DNA of 64,000 nucleotides, from NCBI GenBank assembly GCA_964057225.1, contig OZ059897.1:2976001-3040000 (forward strand), read 5' to 3'. Under the pieces are notes generated by a model that was not told the DNA's origin, did not search any database, and saw only the letters and a list, made by a program, of their open reading frames with translations. This DNA is from Auanema rhodensis. Taxonomy: Eukaryota > Nematoda > Chromadorea > Rhabditida > Rhabditidae. The first letter of the stretch is position 1. Each line of letters starts with the position of its first letter. Shown in pieces: positions 24,467-38,155 of the stretch. The translations under genes were made by a program, and so were the position numbers.

Positions 24467-27400
24467 TTAATTTTTTCGTTGAATAACATTGTCCATCATC
24501 TTTGCCTTGAAAAAAGAAATCTAAAAACTCCTACTTTTTGTGAAATTATTTAGAAATTTTTCGGGAAAATTTTTGTCACAATGTTTTTGGAAGCAATGTT
24601 GAGTGTACATGGGAACTCAGCATACACTAATGCATTATTTTTCAAACGATCATAACTAATTTTTGTATGGAGCGTTTCTCAATGTAGTATAGTGCATTCG
24701 ATGCGGATTTTTAAGCTGCGTTGATCTGTGTTATCAGATTTGCGCTAGCTTAAAAATGCACCGAGTAATCAACTGATATAGGTTCACACTTATATCCTCG
24801 ATTTTCACCCTGAAGAATTAATTTTTTCGTTGAATAACATTGTCCATCGTATTCGTCTTGAAAAAAGGAATCTAAAAACATCTACTTTTTGTGAAATTAT
24901 TTAGAAATTTTTCGGGAAAATTTTTGTCACAATGTTTTTGGAAGCAATGTTGAGTGTACATGGGAACTCAGCATACACTAATGCATTATTTTTCAAACGA
25001 TCATAACTAATTTTTGTATAGAGCGTTTCTCAATGTAGTATAGTGCATTCGATGCGGATTTTTAAGCTGCGTCGATCTGTGTTATCAGATTTGAGTTAGC
25101 TTAAAAATGCACCGAGATATCAACTGATATATGTTCACACTTATATCCTCGATTTTCACCCTGAAGAAATGATTTTTTCGTTGAAAAACATTGTCCATCG
25201 TATTCGTCTTGAAAAAAAGAATCTAAAAACATCTACTTTTTGTGAAATTATTCAGAAATTTTTCGGGAAAATTTTTGTCAAAATGTTTTTGGAAGCAATG
25301 TTGAGTGTACATGGGAACTCAACATACACTAATGCATTATTTTTCAAACGATCATAACTAATTTTTGTATGGAGCGTTTCTCAATGTAGTATAGTGCATT
25401 CGATGCGGATTTTTAAGCTGCGTTGATCTGTGTTATCAGATTTGCGCTAGCTTAAAAATGCACCGAGTAATGAACTGATATAGGTTCACACTTATATCCT
25501 CGATTTTCACCCTGAAGAAATGATTTTTTCGTTGAAAAACATTGTCCATCGTATTCGTCTTGAAAAAAAGAATCTAAAAACATCTACTTTTTGTGAAATT
25601 ATTTAGAAATTTTTCGGGAAAATTTTTGTCACAATGTTTTTGGAAGCAATGTTGAGTGTACATGGGAACTCAACATACACTAATGCATTATTTTTCAAAC
25701 GATCATAACTAATTTTTGTATGGAGCGTTTCTCAATGTAGTATAGTGCATTCGATGCGGATTTTTAAGCTGCGTTGATCTGTGTTATCAGATTTGCGCTA
25801 GCTTAAAAATGCACCGAGTAATGAACTGATATAGGTTCACACTTATATCCTCGATTTTCACCCTGAAGAAATGATTTTTTCGTTGAAAAACATTGTCCAT
25901 CGTATTCGTCTTGAAAAAAAGAATCTAAAAACATCTACTTTTTGTGAAATTATTCAGAAATTTTTCGGGAAAATTATTGTCAAAATGTTTTTGGAAGCAA
26001 TGTTGAGTGTATATGGGAACTCAACATACACTAATGCATTATTTTTCAAACGATCATAACTAATTTTTGTATGGAGCGTTTCTCAATGTAGTATAGTGCA
26101 TTCGATGCGGATTTTTAAGCTGCGTTGATCTGTGTTATCAGATTTGCGCTAGCTTAAAAATGCACCGAGTAATCAACTGATATAGGTTCACACTTATATC
26201 CTCGATTTTCACCCTGAAGAATTAATTTTTTCGTTGAATAACATTGTCCATCGTCTTTGCCTTGAGAAAAGAAATCTAAAAACTCCTACTTTTTGTGAAA
26301 TTATTTAGAAATTTTTCGGGAAAATTTTTGTCACAATGTTTTTGGAAGCAATGTTGAGTGTACATGGGAACTCAGCATACACTAATGCATTATTTTTCAA
26401 ACGATCATAACTAATTTTTGTATAGAGCGTTTCTCAATGTAGTATAGTGCATTCGATGCGGATTTTTAAGCTGCGTCGATCTGTGTTATCAGATTTGAGT
26501 TAGCTTGAAAATGCACCGAGATATCAACTGATATATGTTCACACTTATATCCTCGATTTTCACCCTGAAGAAATGATTTTTTCGTTGAAAAACATTGTCC
26601 ATCGTATTCGTCTTGAAAAAAGGAATCTAAAAACATCCACTTTTTGTGAAATTATTTAGAAATTTTTCGGGAAAATTTTTGTCACAATGTTTTTGGAAGC
26701 AATGTTGAGTGTACATGGGAACTCAGCATACACTAATGCATTATTTTTCAAACGATCATAACTAATTTTTGTATAGAGCGTTTCTCAATGTAGTATAGTG
26801 CATTCGATGCGGATTTTTAAGCTGCGTCGATCTGTGTTATCAGATTTGAGTTAGCTTAAAAATGCACCGAGATATCAACTGATATATGTTCACACTTATA
26901 TCCTCGATTTTCACCCTGAAGAAATGATTTTTTCGTTGAAAAACATTGTCCATCGTATTCGTCTTGAAAAAAAGAATCTAAAAACATCTACTTTTTGTGA
27001 AATTATTCAGAAATTTTTCGGGAAAATTTTTGTCAAAATGTTTTTGGAAGCAATGTTGAGTGTACATGGGAACTCAACATACACTAATGCATTATTTTTC
27101 AAACGATCATAACTAATTTTTGTATGGAGCGTTTCTCAATGTAGTATAGTGCATTCGATGCGGATTTTTGAGCTGCGTTGATCTGTGTTATCAGATTTGC
27201 GCTAGCTTAAAAATGCACCGAGTAATCAACTGATATAGGTTCACACTTATATCCTCGATTTTCACCCTGAAGAAATGATTTTTTCGTTGAAAAACATTGT
27301 CCATCGTATTCGTCTTGAAAAAAAGAATCTAAAAACATCTACTTTTTGTGAAATTATTCAGAAATTTTTCGGGAAAATTTTTGTCAAAATGTTTTTGGAA

Positions 27401-29029
27401 GCAATGTTGAGTGTACATGGGAACTCAACATACACTAATGCATTATTTTTCAAACGATCATAACTAATTTTTGTATGGAGCGTTTCTCAATGTAGTATAG
27501 TGCATTCGATGCGGATTTTTGAGCTGCGTTGATCTGTGTTATCAGATTTGCGCTAGCTTTAAAATGCACCGAGTAATCAACTGATATAGGTTCACACTTA
27601 TATCCTCGATTTTCACCCTGAAGAATTAATTTTTTCGTTGAATAACATTGTCCATCGTCTTTGCCTTGAGAAAAGAAATCTAAAAACTCCTACTTTTTGT
27701 GAAATTATTTAGAAATTTTTCGGGAAAATTTTTGTCACAATGTTTTTGGAAGCAATGTTGAGTGTACATGGGAACTCAACATACACTAATGCATTATTTT
27801 TCAAACGATCATAACTAATTTTTGTATGGAGCGTTTCTCAATGTAGTATAGTGCATTCGATGCGGATTTTTAAGCTGCGTTGATCTGTGTTATCAGATTT
27901 GCGCTAGCTTAAAAATGCACCGAGTAATCAACTGATATAGGTTCACACTTATATCCTCGATTTTCACCCTGAAGAATTAATTTTTTCGTTGAATAACATT
28001 GTCCATCGTCTTTGCCTTGAGAAAAGAAATCTAAAAACTCCTACTTTTTGTGAAATTATTTAGAAATTTTTCGGGAAAATTTTTGTCACAATGTTTTTGG
28101 AAGCAATGTTGAGTGTACATGGGAACTCAGCATACACTAATGCATTATTTTTCAAACGATCATAACTAATTTTTGTATAGAGCGTTTCTCAATGTAGTAT
28201 AGTGCATTTGATGCGGATTTTTAAGCTGCGTCGATCTGTGTTATCAGATTTGAGTTAGCTTAAAAATGCACCGAGATATCAACTGATATATGTTCACACT
28301 TATATCCTCGATTTTCACCCTGAAGAAATGATTTTTTCGTTGAAAAACATTGTCCATCGTATTCGTCTTGAAAAAAAGAATCTAAAAACATCTACTTTTT
28401 GTGAAATTATTCAGAAATTTTTCGGGAAAATTTTTGTCAAAATGTTTTTGGAAGCAATGTTGAGTGTACATGGGAACTCAACATACACTAATGCATTATT
28501 TTTCAAACGATCATAACTAATTTTTGTATGGAGCGTTTCTCAATGTAGTATAGTGCATTCGATGCGGATTTTTAAGCTGCGTTGATCTGTGTTATCAGAT
28601 TTGCGCTAGCTTAAAAATGCACCGAGTAATCAACTGATATAGGTTCACACTTATATCCTCGATTTTCACCCTGAAGAATTAATTTTTTCGTTGAATAACA
28701 TTGTCCATCGTATTCGTCTTGAAAAAAGGAATCTAAAAACATCTACTTTTTGTGAAATTATTTAGAAATTTTTCGGGAAAATTTTTGTCACAATGTTTTT
28801 GGAAGCAATGTTGAGTGTACATGGGAACTCAGCATACACTAATGCATTATTTTTCAAACGATCATAACTAATTTTTGTATAGAGCGTTTCTCAATGTAGT
28901 ATAGTGCATTCGATGCGGATTTTTAAGCTGCGTCGATCTGTGTTATCAGATTTGAGTTAGCTTAAAAATGCACCGAGATATCAACTGATATATGTTCACA
29001 CTTATATCCTCGATTTTCACCCTGAAGAA
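24467..29029 (+). repeat. 13-monomer higher-order block, copy 2 (4563 bp)
   Basis: Same order and same rare variants as copy 1, in the same monomers: 25871, about 26636, about 27553 and about 28205. The difference I noticed is the third monomer. It is type 1 here (25169), but in copy 1 (20606) it has TAG at m85, C at m113 and A at m203. That looks like a short conversion patch. The copies abut directly, as expected from unequal crossover. Confidence 0.88.
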
Positions 29030-30784
29030 ATGATTTTTTCGTTGAAAAACATTGTCCATCGTATTCGTCTTGAAAAAAAGAATCTAAAAACATCTACTTT
29101 TTGTGAAATTATTCAGAAATTTTTCGGGAAAATTATTGTCAAAATGTTTTTGGAAGCAATGTTGAGTGTACATGGGAACTCAACATACACTAATGCATTA
29201 TTTTTCAAACGATCATAACTAATTTTTGTATGGAGCGTTTCTCAATGTAGTATAGTGCATTCGATGCGGATTTTTAAGCTGCGTTGATCTGTGTTATCAG
29301 ATTTGCGCTAGCTTAAAAATGCACCGAGTAATCAACTGATATAGGTTCACACTTATATCCTCGATTTTCACCCTGAAGAATTAATTTTTTCGTTGAATAA
29401 CATTGTCCATCGTCTTTGCCTTGAGAAAAGAAATCTAAAAACTCCTACTTTTTGTGAAATTATTTAGAAATTTTTCGGGAAAATTTTTGTCACAATGTTT
29501 TTGGAAGCAATGTTGAGTGTACATGGGAACTCAGCATACACTAATGCATTATTTTTCAAACGATCATAACTAATTTTTGTATAGAGCGTTTCTCAATGAA
29601 GTATAGTGCATTCGATGCGGATTTTTAAGCTGCGTCGATCTGTGTTATCAGATTTGGGTTAGCTTGAAAATGCACCGAGATATCAACTGATATATGTTCA
29701 CACTTATATCCTCGATTTTCACCCTGAAGAAATGATTTTTTCGTTGAAAAACATTGTCCATCGTATTCGTCTTGAAAAAAGGAATCTAAAAACATCCACT
29801 TTTTGTGAAATTATTTAGAAATTTTTCGGGAAAATTTTTGTCACAATGTTTTTGGAAGCAATGTTGAGTGTACATGGGAACTCAGCATACACTAATGCAT
29901 TATTTTTCAAACGATCATAACTAATTTTTGTATAGAGCGTTTCTCAATGTAGTATAGTGCATTCGATGCGGATTTTTAAGCTGCGTCGATCTGTGTTATC
30001 AGATTTGAGTTAGCTTAAAAATGCACCGAGATATCAACTGATATATGTTCACACTTATATCCTCGATTTTCACCCTGAAGAAATGATTTTTTCGTTGAAA
30101 AACATTGTCCATCGTATTCGTCTTGAAAAAAAGAATCTAAAAACATCTACTTTTTGTGAAATTATTCAGAAATTTTTCGGGAAAATTTTTGTCAAAATGT
30201 TTTTGGAAGCAATGTTGAGTGTACATGGGAACTCAACATACACTAATGCATTATTTTTCAAACGATCATAACTAATTTTTGTATGGAGCGTTTCTCAATG
30301 TAGTATAGTGCATTCGATGCGGATTTTTGAGCTGCGTTGATCTGTGTTATCAGATTTGCGCTAGCTTAAAAATGCACCGAGTAATCAACTGATATAGGTT
30401 CACACTTATATCCTCGATTTTCACCCTGAAGAAATGATTTTTTCGTTGAAAAACATTGTCCATCGTATTCGTCTTGAAAAAAAGAATCTAAAAACATCTA
30501 CTTTTTGTGAAATTATTCAGAAATTTTTCGGGAAAATTTTTGTCAAAATGTTTTTGGAAGCAATGTTGAGTGTACATGGGAACTCAACATACACTAATGC
30601 ATTATTTTTCAAACGATCATAACTAATTTTTGTATGGAGCGTTTCTCAATGTAGTATAGTGCATTCGATGCGGATTTTTAAGCTGCGTTGATCTGTGTTA
30701 TCAGATTTGCGCTAGCTTAAAAATGCACCGAGTAATCAACTGATATAGGTTCACACTTATATCCTCGATTTTCACCCTGAAGAA
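29030..30784 (+). repeat. Truncated third copy of the 13-monomer block (5 monomers)
   Basis: The monomers at 29030, 29381, 29732, 30083 and 30434 match 25871-27625 in type order and carry the attattg and catccac markers, but begin at the fifth monomer of the block. The gtatatggg change is absent at 29030, and gggttag replaces gagttag near 29655. The third copy therefore skips four monomers and has diverged slightly. Confidence 0.75.
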
Positions 30785-32188
30785 TTAATTTTTTCGTTGA
30801 ATAACATTGTCCATCGTCTTTGCCTTGAGAAAAGAAATCTAAAAACTCCTACTTTTTGTGAAATTATTTAGAAATTTTTCGGGAAAATTTTTGTCACAAT
30901 GTTTTTGGAAGCAATGTTGAGTGTACATGGGAACTCAGCATACACTAATGCATTATTTTTCAAACGATCATAACTAATTTTTGTATAGAGCGTTTCTCAA
31001 TGAAGTATAGTGCATTCGATGCGGATTTTTAAGCTGCGTCGATCTGTGTTATCAGATTTGGGTTAGCTTGAAAATGCACCGAGATATCAACTGATATATG
31101 TTCACACTTATATCCTCGATTTTCACCCTGAAGAAATGATTTTTTCGTTGAAAAACATTGTCCATCGTATTCGTCTTGAAAAAAGGAATCTAAAAACATC
31201 CACTTTTTGTGAAATTATTTAGAAATTTTTCGGGAAAATTTTTGTCACAATGTTTTTGGAAGCAATGTTGAGTGTACATGGGAACTCAGCATACACTAAT
31301 GCATTATTTTTCAAACGATCATAACTAATTTTTGTATAGAGCGTTTCTCAATGTAGTATAGTGCATTCGATGCGGATTTTTAAGCTGCGTCGATCTGTGT
31401 TATCAGATTTGAGTTAGCTTAAAAATGCACCGAGATATCAACTGATATATGTTCACACTTATATCCTCGATTTTCACCCTGAAGAAATGATTTTTTCGTT
31501 GAAAAACATTGTCCATCGTATTCGTCTTGAAAAAAAGAATCTAAAAACATCTACTTTTTGTGAAATTATTCAGAAATTTTTCGGGAAAATTTTTGTCAAA
31601 ATGTTTTTGGAAGCAATGTTGAGTGTACATGGGAACTCAACATACACTAATGCATTATTTTTCAAACGATCATAACTAATTTTTGTATGGAGCGTTTCTC
31701 AATGTAGTATAGTGCATTCGATGCGGATTTTTGAGCTGCGTTGATCTGTGTTATCAGATTTGCGCTAGCTTAAAAATGCACCGAGTAATCAACTGATATA
31801 GGTTCACACTTATATCCTCGATTTTCACCCTGAAGAAATGATTTTTTCGTTGAAAAACATTGTCCATCGTATTCGTCTTGAAAAAAAGAATCTAAAAACA
31901 TCTACTTTTTGTGAAATTATTCAGAAATTTTTCGGGAAAATTTTTGTCAAAATGTTTTTGGAAGCAATGTTGAGTGTACATGGGAACTCAACATACACTA
32001 ATGCATTATTTTTCAAACGATCATAACTAATTTTTGTATGGAGCGTTTCTCAATGTAGTATAGTGCATTCGATGCGGATTTTTGAGCTGCGTTGATCTGT
32101 GTTATCAGATTTGCGCTAGCTTAAAAATGCACCGAGTAATCAACTGATATAGGTTCACACTTATATCCTCGATTTTCACCCTGAAGAA
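29381..32188 (+). repeat. Tandem duplication of a 4-monomer block (2-3-1-1)
   Basis: Monomers 29381-30784 recur at 30785-32188. The private changes tctcaatgaag (about 29591 and 30995), gggttag and catccac are shared at exactly 1404 bp. This duplication is nested on the truncated third copy of the 13-monomer block, so it happened later. Confidence 0.85.
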
Positions 32189-33592
32189 TTAATTTTTTCG
32201 TTGAATAACATTGTCCATCGTCTTTGCCTTGAGAAAAGAAATCTAAAAACTCCTACTTTTTGTGAAATTATTTAGAAATTTTTCGGGAAAATTTTTGTCA
32301 CAATGTTTTTGGAAGCAATGTTGAGTGTACATGGGAACTCAACATACACTAATGCATTATTTTTCAAACGATCATAACTAATTTTTGTATGGAGCGTTTC
32401 TCAATGTAGTATAGTGCATTCGATGCGGATTTTTAAGCTGCGTTGATGTGTGTTATCAGATTTGCGCTAGCTTAAAAATGCACCGAGTAATCAACTGATA
32501 TAGGTTCACACTTATATCCTCGATTTTCACCCTGAAGAATTAATTTTTTCGTTGAATAACATTGTCCATCGTCTTTGCCTTGAGAAAAGAAATCTAAAAA
32601 CTCCTACTTTTTGTGAAATTATTTAGAAATTTTTCGGGAAAATTTTTGTCACAATGTTTTTGGAAGCAATGTTGAGTGTACATGGGAACTCAACATACAC
32701 TAATGCATTATTTTTCAAACGATCATAACTAATTTTTGTATGGAGCGTTTCTCAATGTAGTATAGTGCATTCGATGCGGATTTTTAAGCTGCGTTGATCT
32801 GTGTTATCAGATTTGCGCTAGCTTAAAAATGCACCGAGTAATCAACTGATATAGGTTCACACTTATATCCTCGATTTTCACCCTGAAGAATTAATTTTTT
32901 CGTTGAATAACATTGTCCATCGTCTTTGCCTTGAGAAAAGAAATCTAAAAACTCCTACTTTTTGTGAAATTATTTAGAAATTTTTCGGGAAAATTTTTGT
33001 CACAATGTTTTTGGAAGCAATGTTGAGTGTACATGGGAACTCAGCATACACTAATGCATTATTTTTCAAACGATCATAACTAATTTTTGTATAGAGCGTT
33101 TCTCAATGTAGTATAGTGCATTCGATGCGGATTTTTAAGCTGCGTCGATCTGTGTTATCAGATTTGAGTTAGCTTAAAAATGCACCGAGATATCAACTGA
33201 TATATGTTCACACTTATATCCTCGATTTTCACCCTGAAGAAATGATTTTTTCGTTGAAAAACATTGTCCATCGTATTCGTCTTGAAAAAAAGAATCTAAA
33301 AACATCTACTTTTTGTGAAATTATTCAGAAATTTTTCGGGAAAATTTTTGTCAAAATGTTTTTGGAAGCAATGTTGAGTGTACATGGGAACTCAACATAC
33401 ACTAATGCATTATTTTTCAAACGATCATAACTAATTTTTGTATGGAGCGTTTCTCAATGTAGTATAGTGCATTCGATGCGGATTTTTGAGCTGCGTTGAT
33501 CTGTGTTATCAGATTTGCGCTAGCTTAAAAATGCACCGAGTAATCAACTGATATAGGTTCACACTTATATCCTCGATTTTCACCCTGAAGAA

Positions 33593-33943
33593 ATGATTTT
33601 TTCGTTGAAAAACATTGTCCATCGTCTTTGCCTTGAGAAAAGAAATCTAAAAACTCCTACTTTTTGTGAAATTATTCAGAAATTTTTCGGGAAAATTTTT
33701 GTCAAAATGTTTTTGGAAGCAATGTTGAGTGTACATGGGAACTCAACATACACTAATGCATTATTTTTCAAACGATCATAACTAATTTTTGTATGGAGCG
33801 TTTCTCAATGTAGTATAGTGCATTCGATGCGGATTTTTGAGCTGCGTTGATCTGTGTTATCAGATTTGCGCTAGCTTAAAAATGCACCGAGTAATCAACT
33901 GATATAGGTTCACACTTATATCCTCGATTTTCACCCTGAAGAA
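33593..33943 (+). repeat. Type 1 monomer with an internal type 2 tract
   Basis: The head (atga, gaaaaac) and the region from m85 on (CAG, aaaatg, caacat) are type 1. Between about 33625 and 33660 the sequence is pure type 2 of the G45 subtype (ctttgcc, gagaaaag, actcctac). Two switches within some 40-60 bp in a single monomer are best explained by a short gene-conversion tract. The incidental 62-codon frame stays open across it. Confidence 0.8.
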
Positions 33944-36400
33944 TTAATTTTTTCGTTGAATAACATTGTCCATCGTCTTTGCCTTGAGAAAAGAAATCTA
34001 AAAACTCCTACTTTTTGTGAAATTATTTAGAAATTTTTCGGGAAAATTTTTGTCACAATGTTTTTGGAAGCAATGTTGAGTGTACATGGGAACTCAGCAT
34101 ACACTAATGCATTATTTTTCAAACGATCATAACTAATTTTTGTATAGAGCGTTTCTCAATGTAGTATAGTGCATTCGATGCGGATTTTTAAGCTGCGTCG
34201 ATCTGTGTTATCAGATTTGAGTTAGCTTAAAAATGCACCGAGATATCAACTGATATATGTTCACACTTATATCCTCGATTTTCACCCTGAAGAAATGATT
34301 TTTTCGTTGAAAAACATTGTCCATCGTATTCGTCTTGAAAAAAAGAATCTAAAAACATCTACTTTTTGTGAAATTATTCAGAAATTTTTCGGGAAAATTT
34401 TTGTCAAAATGTTTTTGGAAGCAATGTTGAGTGTACATGGGAACTCAACATACACTAATGCATTATTTTTCAAACGATCATAACTAATTTTTGTATGGAG
34501 CGTTTCTCAATGTAGTATAGTGCATTCGATGCGGATTTTTGAGCTGCGTTGATCTGTGTTATCAGATTTGCGCTAGCTTAAAAATGCACCGAGTAATTAA
34601 CTGATATAGGTTCACACTTATATCCTCGATTTTCACCCTGAAGAATTAATTTTTTCGTTGAATAACATTGTCCATCGTCTTTGCCTTGAGAAAAGAAATC
34701 TAAAAACTCCTACTTTTTGTGAAATTATTTAGAAATTTTTCGGGAAAATTTTTGTCACAATGTTTTTGGAAGCAATGTTGAGTGTACATGGGAACTCAAC
34801 ATACACTAATGCATTATTTTTCAAACGATCATAACTAATTTTTGTATGGAGCGTTTCTCAATGTAGTATAGTGCATTCGATGCGGATTTTTAAGCTGCGT
34901 TGATCTGTGTTATCAGATTTGCGCTAGCTTAAAAATGCACCGAGTAATCAACTGATATAGGTTCACACTTATATCCTCGATTTTCACCCTGAAGAATTAA
35001 TTTTTTCGTTGAATAACATTGTCCATCGTCTTTGCCTTGAGAAAAGAAATCTAAAAACTCCTACTTTTTGTGAAATTATTTAGAAATTTTTCGGGAAAAT
35101 TTTTGTCACAATGTTTTTGGAAGCAATGTTGAGTGTACATGGGAACTCAACATACACTAATGCATTATTTTTCAAACGATCATAACTAATTTTTGTATAG
35201 AGCGTTTCTCAATGTAGTATAGTGCATTCGATGCGGATTTTTGAGTTGCGTTGATCTGTGTTATCAGATTTGCGCTAGCTTAAAAATGCACCGAGTAATC
35301 AACTGATATATGTTCACACTTATATCCTCGATTTTCACCCTGAAGAAATGATTTTTTCGTTGAAAAACATTGTCCATCGTATTCGTCTTGAAAAAAGGAA
35401 TCTAAAAACATCTACTTTTTGTGAAATTATTTAGAAATTTTTCGGGAAAATTTTTGTCACAATGTTTTTGGAAGCAATGTTGAGTGTACATGGGAACTCA
35501 GCATACACTAATGCATTATTTTTCAAACGATCATAACTAATTTTTGTATAGAGCGTTTCTCAATGTAGTAAAGTGCATTCGATGCGGATTTTTAAGCTGC
35601 GTCGATCTGTGTTATCAGATTTGAGTTAGCTTAAAAATGCACCGAGATATCAACTGATATATGTTCACACTTATATCCTCGATTTTCACCCTGAAGAAAT
35701 GATTTTTTCGTTGAAAAACATTGTCCATCGTATTCGTCTTGAAAAAAAGAATCTAAAAACATCTACTTTTTGTGAAATTATTCAGAAATTTTTCGGGAAA
35801 ATTTTTGTCAAAATGTTTTTGGAAGCAATGTTGAGTGTACATGGGAACTCAACATACACTAATGCATTATTTTTCAAACGATCATAACTAATTTTTGTAT
35901 GGAGCGTTTCTCAATGTAGTATAGTGCATTCGATGCGGATTTTTAAGCTGCGTTGATCTGTGTTATCAGATTTGAGTTAGCTTAAAAATGCACCGAGATA
36001 TCAACTGATATATGTTCACACTTATATCCTCGATTTTCACCCTGAAGAAATGATTTTTTCGTTGAAAAACATTGTCCATCGTATTCGTCTTGAAAAAAGG
36101 AATCTAAAAACATCTACTTTTTGTGAAATTATTTAGAAAATTTTCGGTAAAATTTTTGTCACAATGTTTTTGGAAGCAATGTTGAGTGTACATGGGAACT
36201 CAGCATACACTAATGCATTATTTTTCAAACGATCATAACTAATTTTTGTATAGAGCGTTTCTCAATGTAGTATAGTGCATTCGATGCGGATTTTTAAGCT
36301 GCGTCGATCTGTGTTATCAGATTTGAGTTAGCTTAAAAATGCACCGAGATATCAACTGATATATGTTCACACTTATATCCTCGATTTTCACCCTGAAGAA

Positions 36401-37453
36401 ATGATTTTTTCGTTGAAAAACATTGTCCATCGTATTCGTCTTGAAAAAAGGAATCTAAAAACATCTACTTTTTGTGAAATTATTTAGAAATTTTTCGGGA
36501 AAATTTTTGTCAAAATGTTTTTGGAAGCAATGTTGAGTGTACATGGGAACTCAACATACACTAATGCATTATTTTTCATACGATCATAACTAATTTTTGT
36601 ATAAAGCGTTTCTCAATGTAGTATAGTGCATTCGATGCGGATTTTTAAGCTGCGTTGATCTGTGTTATCAGATTTGAGTTAACATAAAAATGCACCGAGA
36701 TATCAACTGATATATGTTCACACTTATATCCTCGATTTTCACCCTGAAGAAATGATTTTTTTGTTGAAAAACATTGTCCATCGTATTCGTCTTGAAAAAA
36801 GGAATCTAAAAACATCTACTTTTTGTGAAATTATTTAGAAATTTTTCGGGAAAATTTTTGTCAAAATGTTTTTGGAAGCAATGTTGAGTGTACATGGGAA
36901 CTCAACATACACTAATGCATTATTTTTCATACGATCATAACTAATTTTTGTATAAAGCGTTTCTCAATGTAGTATAGTGCATTCGATGCGGATTTTTAAG
37001 CTGCGTTGATCTGTGTTATCAGATTTGAGTTAACATAAAAATGCACCGAGATATCAACTGATATATGTTCACACTTATATCCTCGATTTTCACCCTGAAG
37101 AAATGATTTTTTTGTTGAAAAACATTGTCCATCGTATTCGTCTTGAAAAAAGGAATCTAAAAACATCTACTTTTTGTGAAATTATTTAGAAATTTTTCGG
37201 GAAAATTTTTGTCAAAATGTTTTTGGAAGCAATGTTGAGTGTACATGGGAACTCAGCATACACTAATGCATTATTTTTCAAACGATCATAACTAATTTTT
37301 GTATAGAGCGTTTCTTAATGTAGTATAGTGCATTCGATGCGGATTTTTAAGCTGCGTCGATCTATGTTATCAGATTTGCGCTAGCTTAAAAATGCACCGA
37401 GTAATCAACTGATATAGGTTCACACTTATATCCTCGATTTTCACCCTGAAGAA
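36401..37453 (+). repeat. Divergent type 3 cluster with tandem single-monomer duplication
   Basis: Three successive monomers share aaaatg and, in the first two, caacat plus rare variants. Variants near 36577 and 36928 are ttcatacg, ataaagcg and gagttaacataaaaatg, exactly 351 bp apart. The following heads at 36752 and 37103 both have ttttttgttg (T at m11). The taacat tail is seen once more near 40550. The first and second copies look like one monomer duplicated in place. Confidence 0.78.
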
Positions 37454-37804
37454 TTAATTTTTTCGTTAACAAACATTGTCCATCGTATTCGTCTTGAAAA
37501 AAGGAATCTAAAAACATCTACTTTTTGTGAAATTATTTAGAAATTTTTCGGGAAAATTTTTGTCAAAATGTTTTTGGAAGCAATGTTGAGTGTACATGGG
37601 AACTCAACATACACTAATGCATTATTTTTCAAACGATCATAACTAATTTTTGTATAGAGCGTTTCTCAATGTAGTATAGTGCATTCGATGCGGATTTTTA
37701 AGCTGCGTCGATCTGTGTTATCAGATTTGCGCTAGCTTGAAAATGCACCGAGTAATCAACTGATATAGGTTCACACTTATATCCTCGATTTTCACCCTGA
37801 AGAA
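37454..37804 (+). repeat. Chimeric monomer with the gttaac variant
   Basis: Type 2 head (ttaa) with cgttaacaaac at m11-m21, then a type 3-like body with aaaatg and caacat. The only other gttaac copy I found is at 1653, 102 monomers upstream (35801 bp, one base short because of the deletion at 6674). The shared rare variant supports a common origin of this point in domains I and III. Confidence 0.75.
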
Positions 37805-38155
37805 TTAATTTTTTCGTTGAATAACATTGTCCATCGTCTTTGCCTTGAAAAAAGAAATCTAAAAACTCCTACTTTTTGTGAAATTATTTAGAAATTTTTC
37901 GGGAAAATTTTTGTCAAAATGTTTTTGGAAGCAATGTTGAGTGTACATGGGAACTCAGCATACACTAATGCATTATTTTTCAAACGATCATAACTAATTT
38001 TTGTATAGAGCGTTTCTCAATGTAGTATAGTGCATTCGATGCGGATTTTTAAGCTGCGTCGATCTGTGTTATCAGATTTGCGCTAGCTTAAAAATGCACC
38101 GAGTAATCAACTGATATATGTTCACACTTATATCCTCGATTTTCACCCTGAAGAA

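Larger units (their letters stand above)
10427..36049 (+). repeat. Array domain II (73 monomers), G45 subtype
   Basis: Types in order from 10427: 2-3-2-1-2-3-2-3-3-1, 2-3-3-1-2-3-3-1-1-x, 3-3-1-1-x-1-1-2-x-3, 3-1-2-3-1-1-2-2-1-x, 2-x-1-3-1-2-3-1-1-2, 2-1-x-1-2-3-1-1-2-3, 1-1-2-2-2-1-1-2-1-2, then 2-3-1 (x is a chimera). The marker gagaaaag at m43-m50 is present in most type 2 copies here and absent from domains I and III. The tttcgtg marker disappears after about 11.2 kb. The domain is rich in nested block duplications (3-, 4-, 5- and 13-monomer periods). Confidence 0.75.
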
